A DNA stretch of 15,297 bases from Bacillota bacterium (lineage in GTDB: Bacteria > Bacillota > Clostridia > Acetivibrionales > DSM-1351), in the NCBI GenBank assembly GCA_023441625.1, contig JAEZOA010000162.1, positions 1 to 15,297 of the forward strand, read 5' to 3'. The translations under genes were made by a program, and so were the position numbers. The notes below the pieces were generated by a model. That model made no database searches, was not told the DNA's origin, and worked only from the letters and a program-made list of their open reading frames with translations. Positions within the stretch are counted from its first letter, which is position 1; each line of letters starts with the position of its first letter. Shown piece by piece: positions 1-7,415 of the stretch.

Positions 1-150
1 CCACCACTGGGCGTAGCAAGCCGACACAAGGAACTTCATCGATGTGCCCTTTAACGGATTTTTAGGCCCGTCTTCAGAATCATCAGTACTGACTAGAATA
101 CTGCGCCACCCTGTTTTTTTGTCAATATAGTAATATATAAATATATAAAC
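1..150 (-). other. Partial open frame at left edge, possible transposase remnant or structured RNA
   Basis: A 50-codon frame is open from just after a TGA at 151-153 to the window edge and continues beyond it. It has no good start codon near its beginning. Bases 1-118 are clearly richer in G+C than the neighbouring 119-298. The translation contains KKTGWRSILVSTDD and, at the edge, ACYAQWW. I read this as loosely resembling the W-x-x-L-x-S-T-D stretch and following R-W region in the last third of IS4-type DDE transposases, but the match is weak and no catalytic Glu is visible. The same strand can also fold into short hairpins (for example GGCACA with TGTGTC), so a structured leader RNA is an alternative. 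I do not recognise a named family. Confidence 0.25.
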
Positions 151-224
151 TCACTAAAAATGAAAGCTACTACTTCACTCTCATTAATGACCTAACAAGC
201 ATTGAAAATGCCCATTGAGACAAT

Positions 225-253
225 ATTATAACACACAAGCTTATAAAATGCAA
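225..253 (-). promoter_or_regulatory. Putative sigma-A promoter reading off the left edge
   Basis: On the minus strand TTGCAT (248-253) and TATAAT (225-230) are separated by exactly 17 bases, a good match to a housekeeping promoter. Transcription would start near 218 and run through 217-1 and out of the window, so whatever lies there has a leader longer than 200 bases or begins within it. The rest of 151-298 is AT-rich, with no gene and no convincing terminator for the acyltransferase gene ending at 299. Confidence 0.5.
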
Positions 254-298
254 AGGTAACTTAGATTGAATGAACAGGCAGTTATTGTTAGCTTTGAA

Positions 299-1459
299 TT
301 ATACTACCCTAGAAACAAACGGTATTTTCTTAACTACATGGCTTACAGCATAGCTCAGTACTATACTTATTATTGTAACTATTATAAATTTTATTAATGG
401 GTGTAGAGCTACATTTATAAATATCCCCTGAATAAGTATTAATATAAAAGGATGAAGCAAGTATACTGCAAATGAGTCGTTTACTGCCATTTTAAGAATT
501 TTACCTTGAAAATTAAATTTTTCTCTAAAAAGTACTATCAAGCTAATAGATAAACTCACACAAAGTAATGCATCCCAAGCAGATACTATAAACGAGTTCA
601 AATTCAAGCCTTTCCCCCACATGTCTTTTCCGTGTAAAATGAATGTTAATATAACTGGAGTTAGTAATATGGTAACTAAAGAAATAATTCCCCATATATA
701 CCCCATTGATACTGGTATTCTTTCTATCCACTTATTTCTATAAGCTAATAAACCGATCACAAACATCGCAATATATGCAGGCATTCTTGCTGGCTCGAAT
801 AAATGGGGTATAACCCAGTATCCAGGATGAAAAAATATTCTTACTATAAACATAATAATAGTAAGTCCGAGAACAAATGCTATTATCTTTGTATTTCCTG
901 GAACTTCTAATAATTTTCTGACAGATGGCTTTTTATTTTTAACTAATCTGTAATACAACGCATAGCAGCTAGAAAAAACTAGCAATACCAATAAAAACCA
1001 GGTATGACCTAATGATAATTCTCCTGAAGAAAGATTGAAAAATTTATTAATAAGAAAGTCTGTCGCAGACATTCTACCATTGTTCATAATAATCCCAAAT
1101 ATAGGGAATATAATAAGTACGAAGAAAATAATTGGTATTCCCAATCTTATAAAACGTTCTTTTAAATATTTTGAAGGTATTTTATGTTCAAAAGAAGCAG
1201 GAATAAAATATGCCGAAATCAGAAAAAACAGTGCCATAAAAAAGGAATTATTTATTGATAAAAACAACGAAATGATTTTATCATTTATTTCAGGAATATT
1301 CCCTTGTTGTATAACCCAACCCGTATTAATAGATGTATATGCTTGACTTGCGTGATTAGCAATAACAAGACATGTTAATGCGACTTTTAAATTGTCAAAG
1401 AAAAATACCCTCTTATTTTTCTTATCACATACTGATAATTCTTTAAGAATTTCACTCAT
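299..1459 (-). CDS. Acyltransferase family 3 membrane protein
   Basis: This 386-residue polytopic membrane protein looks like a member of the Acyl_transf_3 (OafA/OpgC-like) superfamily, which transfers acyl groups to cell-surface or secreted polysaccharides and other acceptors. The family N-terminal motif is seen as FFDNLK at 20-25 followed by ANH with His36, the likely active-site histidine in the first membrane helix. GHTWFL at 151-156 and SFAVYLLHP at 329-337 also fit the family. About ten hydrophobic segments are visible. A good ribosome site (AGGGG, about 8 bases before the ATG) supports the start. The gene follows ispA after about 50 bases with no terminator between, so read-through is possible. 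Substrate cannot be told; no glycan pathway genes are adjacent. Confidence 0.85.
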   Translation of the reverse strand: MSEILKELSVCDKKNKRVFFFDNLKVALTCLVIANHASQAYTSINTGWVIQQGNIPEINDKIISLFLSINNSFFMALFFLISAYFIPASFEHKIPSKYLKERFIRLGIPIIFFVLIIFPIFGIIMNNGRMSATDFLINKFFNLSSGELSLGHTWFLLVLLVFSSCYALYYRLVKNKKPSVRKLLEVPGNTKIIAFVLGLTIIMFIVRIFFHPGYWVIPHLFEPARMPAYIAMFVIGLLAYRNKWIERIPVSMGYIWGIISLVTILLTPVILTFILHGKDMWGKGLNLNSFIVSAWDALLCVSLSISLIVLFREKFNFQGKILKMAVNDSFAVYLLHPFILILIQGIFINVALHPLIKFIIVTIISIVLSYAVSHVVKKIPFVSRVV

Positions 1460-1508
1460 TTTATTACCCCTACATTATGATTTTAGTTATTTTACTTTAT
1501 TACTTTAG

Positions 1509-2393
1509 TTAATTTGATCTTACAACAAGCGACATTGCCAACTCTTTTAGGAACTCCGCCTTTATATCAAATTTCTCTAAAAAAGCAACTCCTTCATTTG
1601 TTACATCTTCTAATAGTTTTTTTGATTTATCAAGACCATACAGAGTCACATAGGTTGATTTCTCACATAGAGCATCACTACCTGGTTTTTTGCCCATGTC
1701 CTCCATACTTCCCTCAACATCTAATATATCATCCTTAATTTGAAAAGCTAATCCAAGATTTGTAGCGTAGCCTGATAAATGCTCTAGTTCTGTATCAGTT
1801 GCACCACAAATAACAGCAGCCGACTCAACAGGTGCCTTAATTAATGCCCCTGTTTTTAAGCTATGCATTGTTTTCAATTTATCAATGTCTACTTTTTTTC
1901 CTTCAGAATCTAAATCGATTACCTGCCCGCCAATCATACCAAGTGCTCCAGCATACTTTGCAATAATTCCCATAGCCTTTAGACTTCTGTTATTGTCTGA
2001 AGTCATGGCATGGTTTATCATATTTTCATATGCTAAATTTAGGAGCGCATCACCAGCCAAAATAGCCATTGCCTCTCCATAAACTTTATGATTTGTAAGC
2101 TTACCTCTTCTATAATCATCATTGTCCATTGCTGGTAAATCATCATGTATTAATGAATAGGTATGAATCATTTCAATTGAGCATGCATATGCAAGTACCT
2201 CTTGGGGTGACTTATCGAATATTTCTGCAGTTGCAAGAGCTAAAACAGGTCTTAATCTTTTTCCCCCAGCCATTAAGCTATATTCCATGGCTTCCTTTAA
2301 TTGTGGATAATAGTGACTTTCAATTTTTATACATTTAGATAGGCTTTCCTCAATTATTCCTACAAAATAATTTTGTTTGTCTTTAAAGTTCAT
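1509..2393 (-). CDS. ispA: Farnesyl diphosphate synthase (short-chain polyprenyl synthetase)
   Basis: This 294-residue all-alpha trans-prenyltransferase condenses isopentenyl diphosphate with allylic diphosphates to make farnesyl diphosphate, the precursor of undecaprenyl and quinone side chains. The diagnostic motifs are present: GKRLRP at 44-49 (diphosphate binding), the first aspartate-rich motif DDLPAMD at 84-90 followed by an Arg pair, KTG at 180-182, Gln218 before the second aspartate-rich motif DDILD at 221-225. Length fits bacterial FPP synthases. Its ATG overlaps the xseB stop in an ATGA arrangement, so it is translationally coupled. nusB-xseA-xseB-ispA is a common Firmicute order, but the dxs gene often found next is replaced here by an acyltransferase. 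Chain length (C15 or C20) is inferred from the family, not proven. Confidence 0.93.
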   Translation of the reverse strand: MNFKDKQNYFVGIIEESLSKCIKIESHYYPQLKEAMEYSLMAGGKRLRPVLALATAEIFDKSPQEVLAYACSIEMIHTYSLIHDDLPAMDNDDYRRGKLTNHKVYGEAMAILAGDALLNLAYENMINHAMTSDNNRSLKAMGIIAKYAGALGMIGGQVIDLDSEGKKVDIDKLKTMHSLKTGALIKAPVESAAVICGATDTELEHLSGYATNLGLAFQIKDDILDVEGSMEDMGKKPGSDALCEKSTYVTLYGLDKSKKLLEDVTNEGVAFLEKFDIKAEFLKELAMSLVVRSN

Positions 2394-2635
2394 ATGTCAA
2401 AATCCCTCTCAATTAAATTTCCTTCCTCATCCTCAAGTAATATAGAAATCTTCTTTTCAGCTTCATCAAGCTTTGCCGCACAATACCTTGAGAGTTCAAT
2501 TCCCTGTTGAAAATTTGTAATGGATTCCTCTAACGAAACATCACTCTTTTCAAGTTTTGATACGATTTGCTCTAGCTCAAGCATTGCTTCTTCAAAACTT
2601 TTATCCCCTTCAACTTTTTTTGTCATCTTAGCCAT
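2390..2635 (-). CDS. xseB: Exodeoxyribonuclease VII small subunit
   Basis: This is the short helical subunit of exonuclease VII; several copies bind each XseA and are needed for degradation of single-stranded DNA in the cytoplasm. The protein is about 81 residues, with the family signature SFEEAMLELEQIVSKLE near the N-terminus, followed by a second helix containing SLEESITNFQQGIEL. A frame-open ATG nine bases further upstream (2642-2644) directly abuts the AGAGAGG ribosome site, leaving no spacer. The ATG at 2633-2635 has a 9-base spacer, so I prefer it. The gene overlaps the end of xseA by 8 bases and the start of ispA by 4, indicating one translationally coupled unit. Confidence 0.93.
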   Translation of the reverse strand: MAKMTKKVEGDKSFEEAMLELEQIVSKLEKSDVSLEESITNFQQGIELSRYCAAKLDEAEKKISILLEDEEGNLIERDFDI

Positions 2636-3842
2636 ATGACTCATCCTCTCTTATTGAAAATACATTACAATCCACCTTTCCATTTTTTAAACAAATTTCA
2701 AGGTTATCTCCAATATGTACTTGTTCTAATTTGTTTACTATTGAACCCTCTTTCGTCATTACCACACTATATCCACGTTCTATAATTTTGAGTGGACTTA
2801 GTGCATCAAGTTTTCCTGCAAGTAAGCTAAGGTGAGACTTTTTCTCCTTCAAAAGCATTTCATTATTCTTAAATAAATGCTTTAGCTCATTATCAAGCTT
2901 TAATCTGTACTGGTTTATTTTATCATAGGGCTGACGAAAAACCTGCCTTGAATTAATTCTCTGAAGCTCTGTATGACACATTGCAAGCTTTTTTACTAAG
3001 GAATTTTTCATTCTTACATTATAGTTCTGTAGCTTATATAGCAATACCTCTATATCTGGGACAGCCAACTCTGCGGCTGCTGATGGTGTAGGTGCTCTCA
3101 AATCAGAAACGAAATCACAAATTGTAAAATCAGTTTCATGTCCCACTGCTGAAATAACAGGGATATTTGATGAAAAAATACTTCTTGCAACAATCTCCTC
3201 ATTAAATGCCCAGAGCTCTTCTAAGGAACCACCACCCCTTGCGACAATGATTACATCTACTTGATTTAATTCATTTAGCTTATTAATTGCAGCAGCAATT
3301 TGCCCGGCAGCGCCAGCCCCCTGTACAGCAACAGGATAGAGAACTATTTTCATTTTACTATGTCTTCTATAGGTTACATTTATAATATCCCTTAAAACTG
3401 AACCAGTTGAAGAAGTAACTATACCCATACTCCTTGGTAGTAAAGGTAGCTTCTTCTTAATATCACTGTTAAACAAGCCTTCCTTTTGAAGCTTATTCTT
3501 TAGTTGCTCAAAGGCAAGGTTAAGTGCTCCTAAACCATCTGGCTGCATATCACTTGCATAAAGCTGATATTGCCCATCTCTTTCAAAAACAGAGATATAG
3601 CCTGATACTATTACCTTTTCTCCATTTTGTGGAATAAACCTTAGCAATGAAGCTTGAGACTTAAACATTACGCATTTAAGCACACTATTCTCATCCTTTA
3701 TTGTAAAGTACATGTGCCCCGAATAGTGATGTTTAAAGTTGGATATTTCGCCTCTGATAAACAAACCTGATAATATGCCATCATTTGAGATCAATTGCTT
3801 TATATAATTATTTATATCAGAAACTGAAAAAATATTGTTCAT
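2628..3842 (-). CDS. xseA: Exodeoxyribonuclease VII large subunit
   Basis: This is the catalytic subunit of exonuclease VII, which degrades single-stranded DNA from both ends into short acid-soluble oligonucleotides. In the 407-residue open frame an N-terminal OB-fold nucleic-acid-binding domain covers about residues 5-105, and the Exonuc_VII_L domain runs from about 125. Family motifs are VTSSTG at 145-150, RGGGSLEELWAFNEE at 205-219, AVGHET at 235-240 and DLRAPTPSAAAE at 250-261. A coiled, Lys-rich region about 265-345 precedes the C-terminal segment. The upstream in-frame ATG at 3849-3851 touches the AGGAG ribosome site; the ATG at 3840-3842, nine bases downstream, has proper spacing and begins MNNIFSVSD, the usual family start (404 residues). 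The 115-base gap from nusB shows no clear terminator. Confidence 0.95.
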   Translation of the reverse strand: MNNIFSVSDINNYIKQLISNDGILSGLFIRGEISNFKHHYSGHMYFTIKDENSVLKCVMFKSQASLLRFIPQNGEKVIVSGYISVFERDGQYQLYASDMQPDGLGALNLAFEQLKNKLQKEGLFNSDIKKKLPLLPRSMGIVTSSTGSVLRDIINVTYRRHSKMKIVLYPVAVQGAGAAGQIAAAINKLNELNQVDVIIVARGGGSLEELWAFNEEIVARSIFSSNIPVISAVGHETDFTICDFVSDLRAPTPSAAAELAVPDIEVLLYKLQNYNVRMKNSLVKKLAMCHTELQRINSRQVFRQPYDKINQYRLKLDNELKHLFKNNEMLLKEKKSHLSLLAGKLDALSPLKIIERGYSVVMTKEGSIVNKLEQVHIGDNLEICLKNGKVDCNVFSIREDESYG

Positions 3843-3957
3843 AACCTTCATCTCCTAATAGGGTTAATACCTAAAAAAAGATAATGCAAATAAAATCTCA
3901 CATTACCTAGTTTTAACCTAAATATATCGGTTGGACTATTTTTCAAATACTTTTTAA

Positions 3958-4410
3958 TCAAGTACTACTATTTGTCTCACTATCTGAATCCAGTTTGCCT
4001 TCTAACACATCAGCATCAGCTTCTGAAACCTTTGCTAAAAGACCATTAACATATGCTCCTGCATCTTCATTGTTATATTTCTTTGCTAATTCTACCGCTT
4101 CATTAACAGTAACACTAAATGGTATATCATCACGATAAAGAATTTCATAAATACCTATTCTGAGTATAGACAAATCAATCTTAGATAGTCTGCTTATCTT
4201 CCAACCCATTGATTTTTTCTCGATAATATTATCGATTAAACTCACTTTGTCATTTACCCCATCAACGATACTTCTAATATACTTTTTATCGTTTTCCTTT
4301 AAGCTCTCATCTTCCAGGGCCCTGTCAATTTGTTCACATCTATCACTTTTTTGTATTTCGAGCTGATATAACAGTTTCATAGCAGCTTCCCTGGATGCAC
4401 GGCGTCCCAT
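3958..4410 (-). CDS. nusB: Transcription antitermination factor NusB
   Basis: NusB is a small all-helical RNA-binding protein that pairs with NusE (S10) on boxA RNA and supports antitermination in rRNA operons. The 150-residue product begins MGRRASREAAMKLLYQLE and contains the family C-terminal signature, NEAVELAKKYNNEDAGAYVNGLLAKV in pattern, followed by an acidic, Ser-rich tail of about 20 residues that is likely disordered. An open frame extends 16 codons further upstream, but GGAGG with a 7-base spacer points clearly to the ATG at 4408-4410. The gene follows the AmaP/DUF2273 pair after 79 bases and precedes xseA, which fits a transcript starting upstream of amaP. Confidence 0.94.
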   Translation of the reverse strand: MGRRASREAAMKLLYQLEIQKSDRCEQIDRALEDESLKENDKKYIRSIVDGVNDKVSLIDNIIEKKSMGWKISRLSKIDLSILRIGIYEILYRDDIPFSVTVNEAVELAKKYNNEDAGAYVNGLLAKVSEADADVLEGKLDSDSETNSST

Positions 4411-4489
4411 TTGAATTCCTCCCATATTTAACACAATTATAACTTCAAATTTAAGCATTAAAAATAACTATAACCTTATGACTACTTCC

Positions 4490-4720
4490 TTAGCGATATG
4501 TTCCAGGAGGTAAAATTCTATCAAGTAAATTCTTAATATAGTCCTTATCCTGAAACAACTTCTTGCCTATATAGTAGCCAAAAACAACACATATCACAAT
4601 AAATAATGCCTTTATAATTCCAAGAAGTAGTACAATAATGGCAATTGTAAGACCAATTGCCGCACCGATTATTTCACCCTTATGCTGTTTATATACTTCA
4701 TATAATTTCTGCTTATCCAT
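4490..4720 (-). CDS. DUF2273 small membrane protein
   Basis: This 76-residue protein belongs, by its pattern, to the DUF2273 family of small membrane proteins encoded beside Asp23/AmaP genes. A charged N-terminus (about 1-14) is followed by one long or two closely spaced hydrophobic segments at roughly 16-36 and 37-52 with a Gly-rich start, then a basic, Asp-containing tail ending ILPPGTYR. A GGGGG-type ribosome site lies just before the ATG. It lies 18 bases after amaP and is almost certainly co-transcribed with it. In related bacteria the set is tied to cell-envelope stress and membrane anchoring of Asp23; the specific activity of DUF2273 is unknown. Confidence 0.82.
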   Translation of the reverse strand: MDKQKLYEVYKQHKGEIIGAAIGLTIAIIVLLLGIIKALFIVICVVFGYYIGKKLFQDKDYIKNLLDRILPPGTYR

Positions 4721-4738
4721 TTTTTACACCCCCATATG

Positions 4739-5290
4739 CTACTCAACTCTAGAAGATTTATATCCAGTGAAAATGCTTTCAATAAGCACCTTAACACTAT
4801 CAACCTGAACTCCGGTACAATCTTCAACAGAGGACTTCACTTTGATTTGCATATCCTCAGACAATAAAGGGATGTTTATCTCCGGAAGAACAATAGCCTT
4901 AACCGTAATGCTAACGCTTTCCCCTAACTTAGTAACATATGCCTTTGAATCACGAATGCCTGACAGCTTCCTTGAAGTAGCCAATGCAATGTTTTCAATT
5001 GAATTTAGTGTAATCCTAATATCACCATTTTTATTATATTTAATAATAGCTTTTTTATCTCCCTCAGGCTTAAATCCAGAAAGAAGAAAAGTTAAGCTCA
5101 AGCAGAAAAATATTGAAGCAATAATAAACATAATAATCGATGGATTTCTATTTGCTAATACATCATAATATAAATATGTATATGTATCCTTTAATATGTC
5201 CGACCTAATAGTAACTAACATTGCGAACATTGATAAAATTGTCAGAAAAAATGCATATATAGCCAATAAAACACGTAATATAATATTCAT
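4739..5290 (-). CDS. amaP: Alkaline shock response membrane anchor protein AmaP
   Basis: AmaP-type proteins anchor cytoplasmic Asp23 to the membrane in Firmicutes. The 183-residue product has two N-terminal membrane segments (about 4-27 and 50-72) joined by a short loop, then a soluble part from about 80 that itself resembles the Asp23 fold, including SIENIALATSRKL and the closing pattern VEDCTGVQVDSVKVLIESI. Length and layout match the family. A GGTGGAG ribosome site precedes the ATG, and a strong sigma-A promoter lies about 90 bases upstream. The gene heads an apparent operon with DUF2273, nusB, xseA, xseB and ispA, which would tie an envelope protein to housekeeping RNA, DNA and isoprenoid genes. 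Confidence 0.85.
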   Translation of the reverse strand: MNIILRVLLAIYAFFLTILSMFAMLVTIRSDILKDTYTYLYYDVLANRNPSIIMFIIASIFFCLSLTFLLSGFKPEGDKKAIIKYNKNGDIRITLNSIENIALATSRKLSGIRDSKAYVTKLGESVSITVKAIVLPEINIPLLSEDMQIKVKSSVEDCTGVQVDSVKVLIESIFTGYKSSRVE

Positions 5291-5372
5291 AAAACTCCAC
5301 CTCTTTTCTCAAATTAAAGCAATAATTAAAGCAATATAAATTAAACCACCAAACATTTCCTTTCATAAGTTC

Positions 5373-5401
5373 ATTATATTTCAAATATTTATAAAAATCA
5401 A
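5373..5401 (-). promoter_or_regulatory. Sigma-A promoter of the amaP operon
   Basis: On the minus strand TTGATT (5396-5401) and TATAAT (5373-5378) have a 17-base spacer, close to the housekeeping consensus. Transcription would begin near 5366, giving a leader of about 75 bases before the amaP ATG. The leader contains a near-tandem ATTAAAGCAATA direct repeat (about 5315-5338) of unknown meaning. I see no clear terminator between asp23 and this promoter, so some read-through from asp23 is possible. Confidence 0.7.
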
Positions 5402-5484
5402 ACTCTTATACTCCAGAAGGAATTTGGTATGCTTAAATTTCTAACTACATAATAATTATTTCCACTAACATATACAATAATACC

Positions 5485-5871
5485 TTATTTTTCTTCTAGT
5501 TCCTTTTTTATTTCCTTATCAAAGTTTACACCCTGAACATGAATATTAACTTCAACAACATTTAAGCCAGTCATTGTCTGTACCGCAGTTTTTACCTTTT
5601 CCTGTATATCCCAGGCAACCTCAGGTATTCTTGCACCAAATTCTACTATAATATAGAGGTCAATAGCGGCCTCTTTCTCTCCTACTTCTACCTTAACGCC
5701 CTTTGAAAGATTTTTCCTTCCAAGAATTTCAGCAATGCCACCTGCAATGCCTCCGCTCATACCAGCTACTCCAGAAACATCAGTAGCAGCAATACCTGCA
5801 ATGATGGCAACAACCTCTTCAGAAACTTTTACTGATCCGTAATCATCTATAATATTATTCTCTTCTTCCAT
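5485..5871 (-). CDS. Asp23/Gls24 family envelope stress response protein
   Basis: This 128-residue cytoplasmic protein is of the Asp23/Gls24 (DUF322) family, abundant proteins that collect at the membrane and influence cell-wall stress responses. Characteristic features are GSVKVSEEVVAIIAGIAATDVSGVAGM in pattern near the N-terminus, a Gly-rich patch (GGIAGGIAEILG), the VKVEVGEKEAAIDLYIIVEFGARIPEVA strand region, and a C-terminal VVEVNIHVQGV. An open frame extends five codons further upstream, but GGAGAGG overlaps those codons and sits 6 bases before the ATG at 5869-5871, so I use that start. It has its own strong promoter and is followed by amaP, the expected membrane partner. Confidence 0.9.
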   Translation of the reverse strand: MEEENNIIDDYGSVKVSEEVVAIIAGIAATDVSGVAGMSGGIAGGIAEILGRKNLSKGVKVEVGEKEAAIDLYIIVEFGARIPEVAWDIQEKVKTAVQTMTGLNVVEVNIHVQGVNFDKEIKKELEEK

Positions 5872-5913
5872 TATGCACCTCTCCATCTCACACAGGTCTA
5901 TAAAGTATGTAAA

Positions 5914-5942
5914 ATTATATCACTTAAAAACTTAATTATCAA
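5914..5942 (-). promoter_or_regulatory. Sigma-A promoter of the asp23 gene
   Basis: On the minus strand TTGATA (5937-5942) and TATAAT (5914-5919) are 17 bases apart, one base short of the full housekeeping consensus. The start point would be near 5907, leaving a leader of about 36 bases before the asp23 ATG. It lies just downstream of the spoIIIA terminator, so asp23 should be expressed in growing cells independently of sporulation. Confidence 0.75.
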
Positions 5943-5981
5943 TGATATGACAATAATCAATATAAATTCAGTAATTTCACA

Positions 5982-6021
5982 GAAAAGAAAAGAGGCTATC
6001 CTTATAAGAAAAGATAACCTC
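5982..6021 (-). terminator. Intrinsic terminator after spoIIIAH
   Basis: The minus-strand RNA forms a stem of GAGGTTATC with GATAGCCTC (one G-U pair), extendable by about three weaker pairs, around a short loop, followed by a U-rich TTTTCTTTTC tract. It begins about 30 bases after the spoIIIAH stop and closes the spoIIIA operon. Confidence 0.8.
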
Positions 6022-6051
6022 ATATATATTATTATATAATAAATTTTGAAT

Positions 6052-6618
6052 TTAAAACATATGCTTTATAATAATTTTATCGAATGCAACGTTACCCTGT
6101 CTAGAGACTATATCAACGATTTTTGCGGTATCTTGCTTAGAAATTGCAGGTGCCTTAACAATAATATCTACACTTCCATCGTCTGCAAATAGTGCTATAG
6201 CATCGCTAAAGCCCTTTCCTTTTATTAGGGTTTCAATATTTTCTTCCTTGTGTGATATTTCAACTATTTTTAGCATTTTTTCTTCGGCTTTAGCTTTTGC
6301 TTCTTTGCTGGCCAACTGGTCACTGGTTATACCTTTAATAGTTTCGATGTCCTTGCCTCTAACATAATCTCTATCTATTTTTGCCTGGGCAAAATAGTTG
6401 TTCGTTTCCTTAGATGCTGTAACGGCGAGTTGTTCCTTATTTTCAGCGTCACTAGAAGTCAACTCAGAATTATCAACATATACAGCATCTCCAACTTGAG
6501 CAGAGTCTGCCTCACTGAATTGTGAGCTCTTGTTATAGCTGTACTGTAGATAGCCTGCAATAACTAGCATTAATACAAGTGAAAGTACTATAATCTGTTT
6601 TCTTTGTAAAAATTTCAT
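6052..6618 (-). CDS. spoIIIAH: Stage III sporulation protein AH
   Basis: SpoIIIAH sits in the mother-cell membrane with its C-terminal domain in the intermembrane space, where it binds forespore SpoIIQ (or a clostridial equivalent) to form the channel joining the two cells. The 188-residue product has one N-terminal membrane segment (about 8-26), a variable Ser/Glu-rich linker (30-75), and a ring-building-motif-like domain (about 85-188) with the helical EAKAKAEEKMLKIVEISHKE and a final beta region ending IIIKHMF. GGAGGG 8 bases before the ATG supports the start. It is the last gene of the operon, separated from spoIIIAG by 126 AT-rich bases that might hold a secondary promoter; I see only weak candidates there. 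Confidence 0.92.
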   Translation of the reverse strand: MKFLQRKQIIVLSLVLMLVIAGYLQYSYNKSSQFSEADSAQVGDAVYVDNSELTSSDAENKEQLAVTASKETNNYFAQAKIDRDYVRGKDIETIKGITSDQLASKEAKAKAEEKMLKIVEISHKEENIETLIKGKGFSDAIALFADDGSVDIIVKAPAISKQDTAKIVDIVSRQGNVAFDKIIIKHMF

Positions 6619-6744
6619 TACATAGACCCTCCTAACAATCTTAATATTTTATTATTTCTCCTTAGTTTTTAACTTAAGGATTATAACTTATCTCAGAATT
6701 ATGTATATTCATTTTTTTGAAATATATATCTTTTTTTAAAAAAT

Positions 6745-7368
6745 TTAATTTTCAGTTCTTTGGAAAACTTGTATCTTGTGCGCAGAAATATCCAATAGAG
6801 CCTCTGTAGCCTTTGCCAAATTACTTTTTACCTCCACATCCTCTACACCATCAGCAACAATTACTACCCCTTTTACCATGGGCAATAACTCCTTAACAAC
6901 AAAAGGCTTCTTCACTCCATCCTTCTCCTCATAGATAGTATTATTTTCTATATCAGATTGCTTGATTATCCTGGAGCCCCCTTCCTTATCTTTTTCCTGA
7001 GTATCACTCTCACTAGTTGTAACATCAACTGCTGGAATAGATTCATTTCCTGAGATAAAGGTTATCATTACATCAACCTTACCAGCGCCTTTAATTTTTG
7101 ATAGAATTGACTGAAGATTTTTTTCTAATTCAGTTTGGGGATTCTCACTGGATTGTTTAAGGGTTTCAATTGCATCAGCTTCTTCACTAGTGTTTAGTGT
7201 ATTAGTATTTGCGGGCTTTACTGATTCACCCTCAAACAATACACTCCCAGCAATTAAACAAATAATTCCAATTATTGCTATAATTACAGCTTTTTCAATA
7301 AGCTTTTTGCTACCATACCTTGTAAGCTTTCCTGTTAATTCCTTAAAAAAACGAGTGAATTTATCCAT
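6745..7368 (-). CDS. spoIIIAG: Stage III sporulation protein AG
   Basis: SpoIIIAG forms a large ring in the intermembrane space of the engulfed forespore, part of the mother-cell to forespore channel. The 207-residue protein has an N-terminal cytoplasmic segment, one membrane helix (about 27-45), a polar linker, and a ring-building domain whose pattern GAGKVDVMITF, ending FVVKELLPMVKGVVIVADG and a C-terminal helix of EALLDISAHKIQVF, is typical. An insertion rich in Ser, Asp, Glu and Lys (about 108-145) splits the domain, as in other family members where it builds an extra beta-barrel. GGAGGG lies just upstream of the ATG. The gap to spoIIIAF is 47 bases. Confidence 0.93.
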   Translation of the reverse strand: MDKFTRFFKELTGKLTRYGSKKLIEKAVIIAIIGIICLIAGSVLFEGESVKPANTNTLNTSEEADAIETLKQSSENPQTELEKNLQSILSKIKGAGKVDVMITFISGNESIPAVDVTTSESDTQEKDKEGGSRIIKQSDIENNTIYEEKDGVKKPFVVKELLPMVKGVVIVADGVEDVEVKSNLAKATEALLDISAHKIQVFQRTEN

Positions 7369-7415
7369 TTTTGTCCCTCCAATTTAAGTTAGCAACACTT
7401 AATGTAATAGTATTT

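Noticed and set aside
95..118. GGGTGG on the minus strand, similar to the start of a T-box antiterminator motif
   Set aside because: The required ACCGCG part is missing and the distance to the presumed transcription start is too short for the T-box stem I region.
201..215. Small hairpin ATTGAAAATG/CATTTTCAAT region as terminator of the acyltransferase gene
   Set aside because: The stem is only about 5 bp and no U tract follows on the minus strand.
3852..3957. Possible promoter TTGAAA...TATTTA between nusB and xseA
   Set aside because: The minus-10 is poor and the spacer is 16; the gap fits simple read-through from upstream.
6619..6744. Possible second sigma-E promoter before spoIIIAH (ATATT then TACATAAT)
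   Set aside because: Only a partial match in very AT-rich DNA, where such patterns arise by chance; not strong enough to list as a feature.
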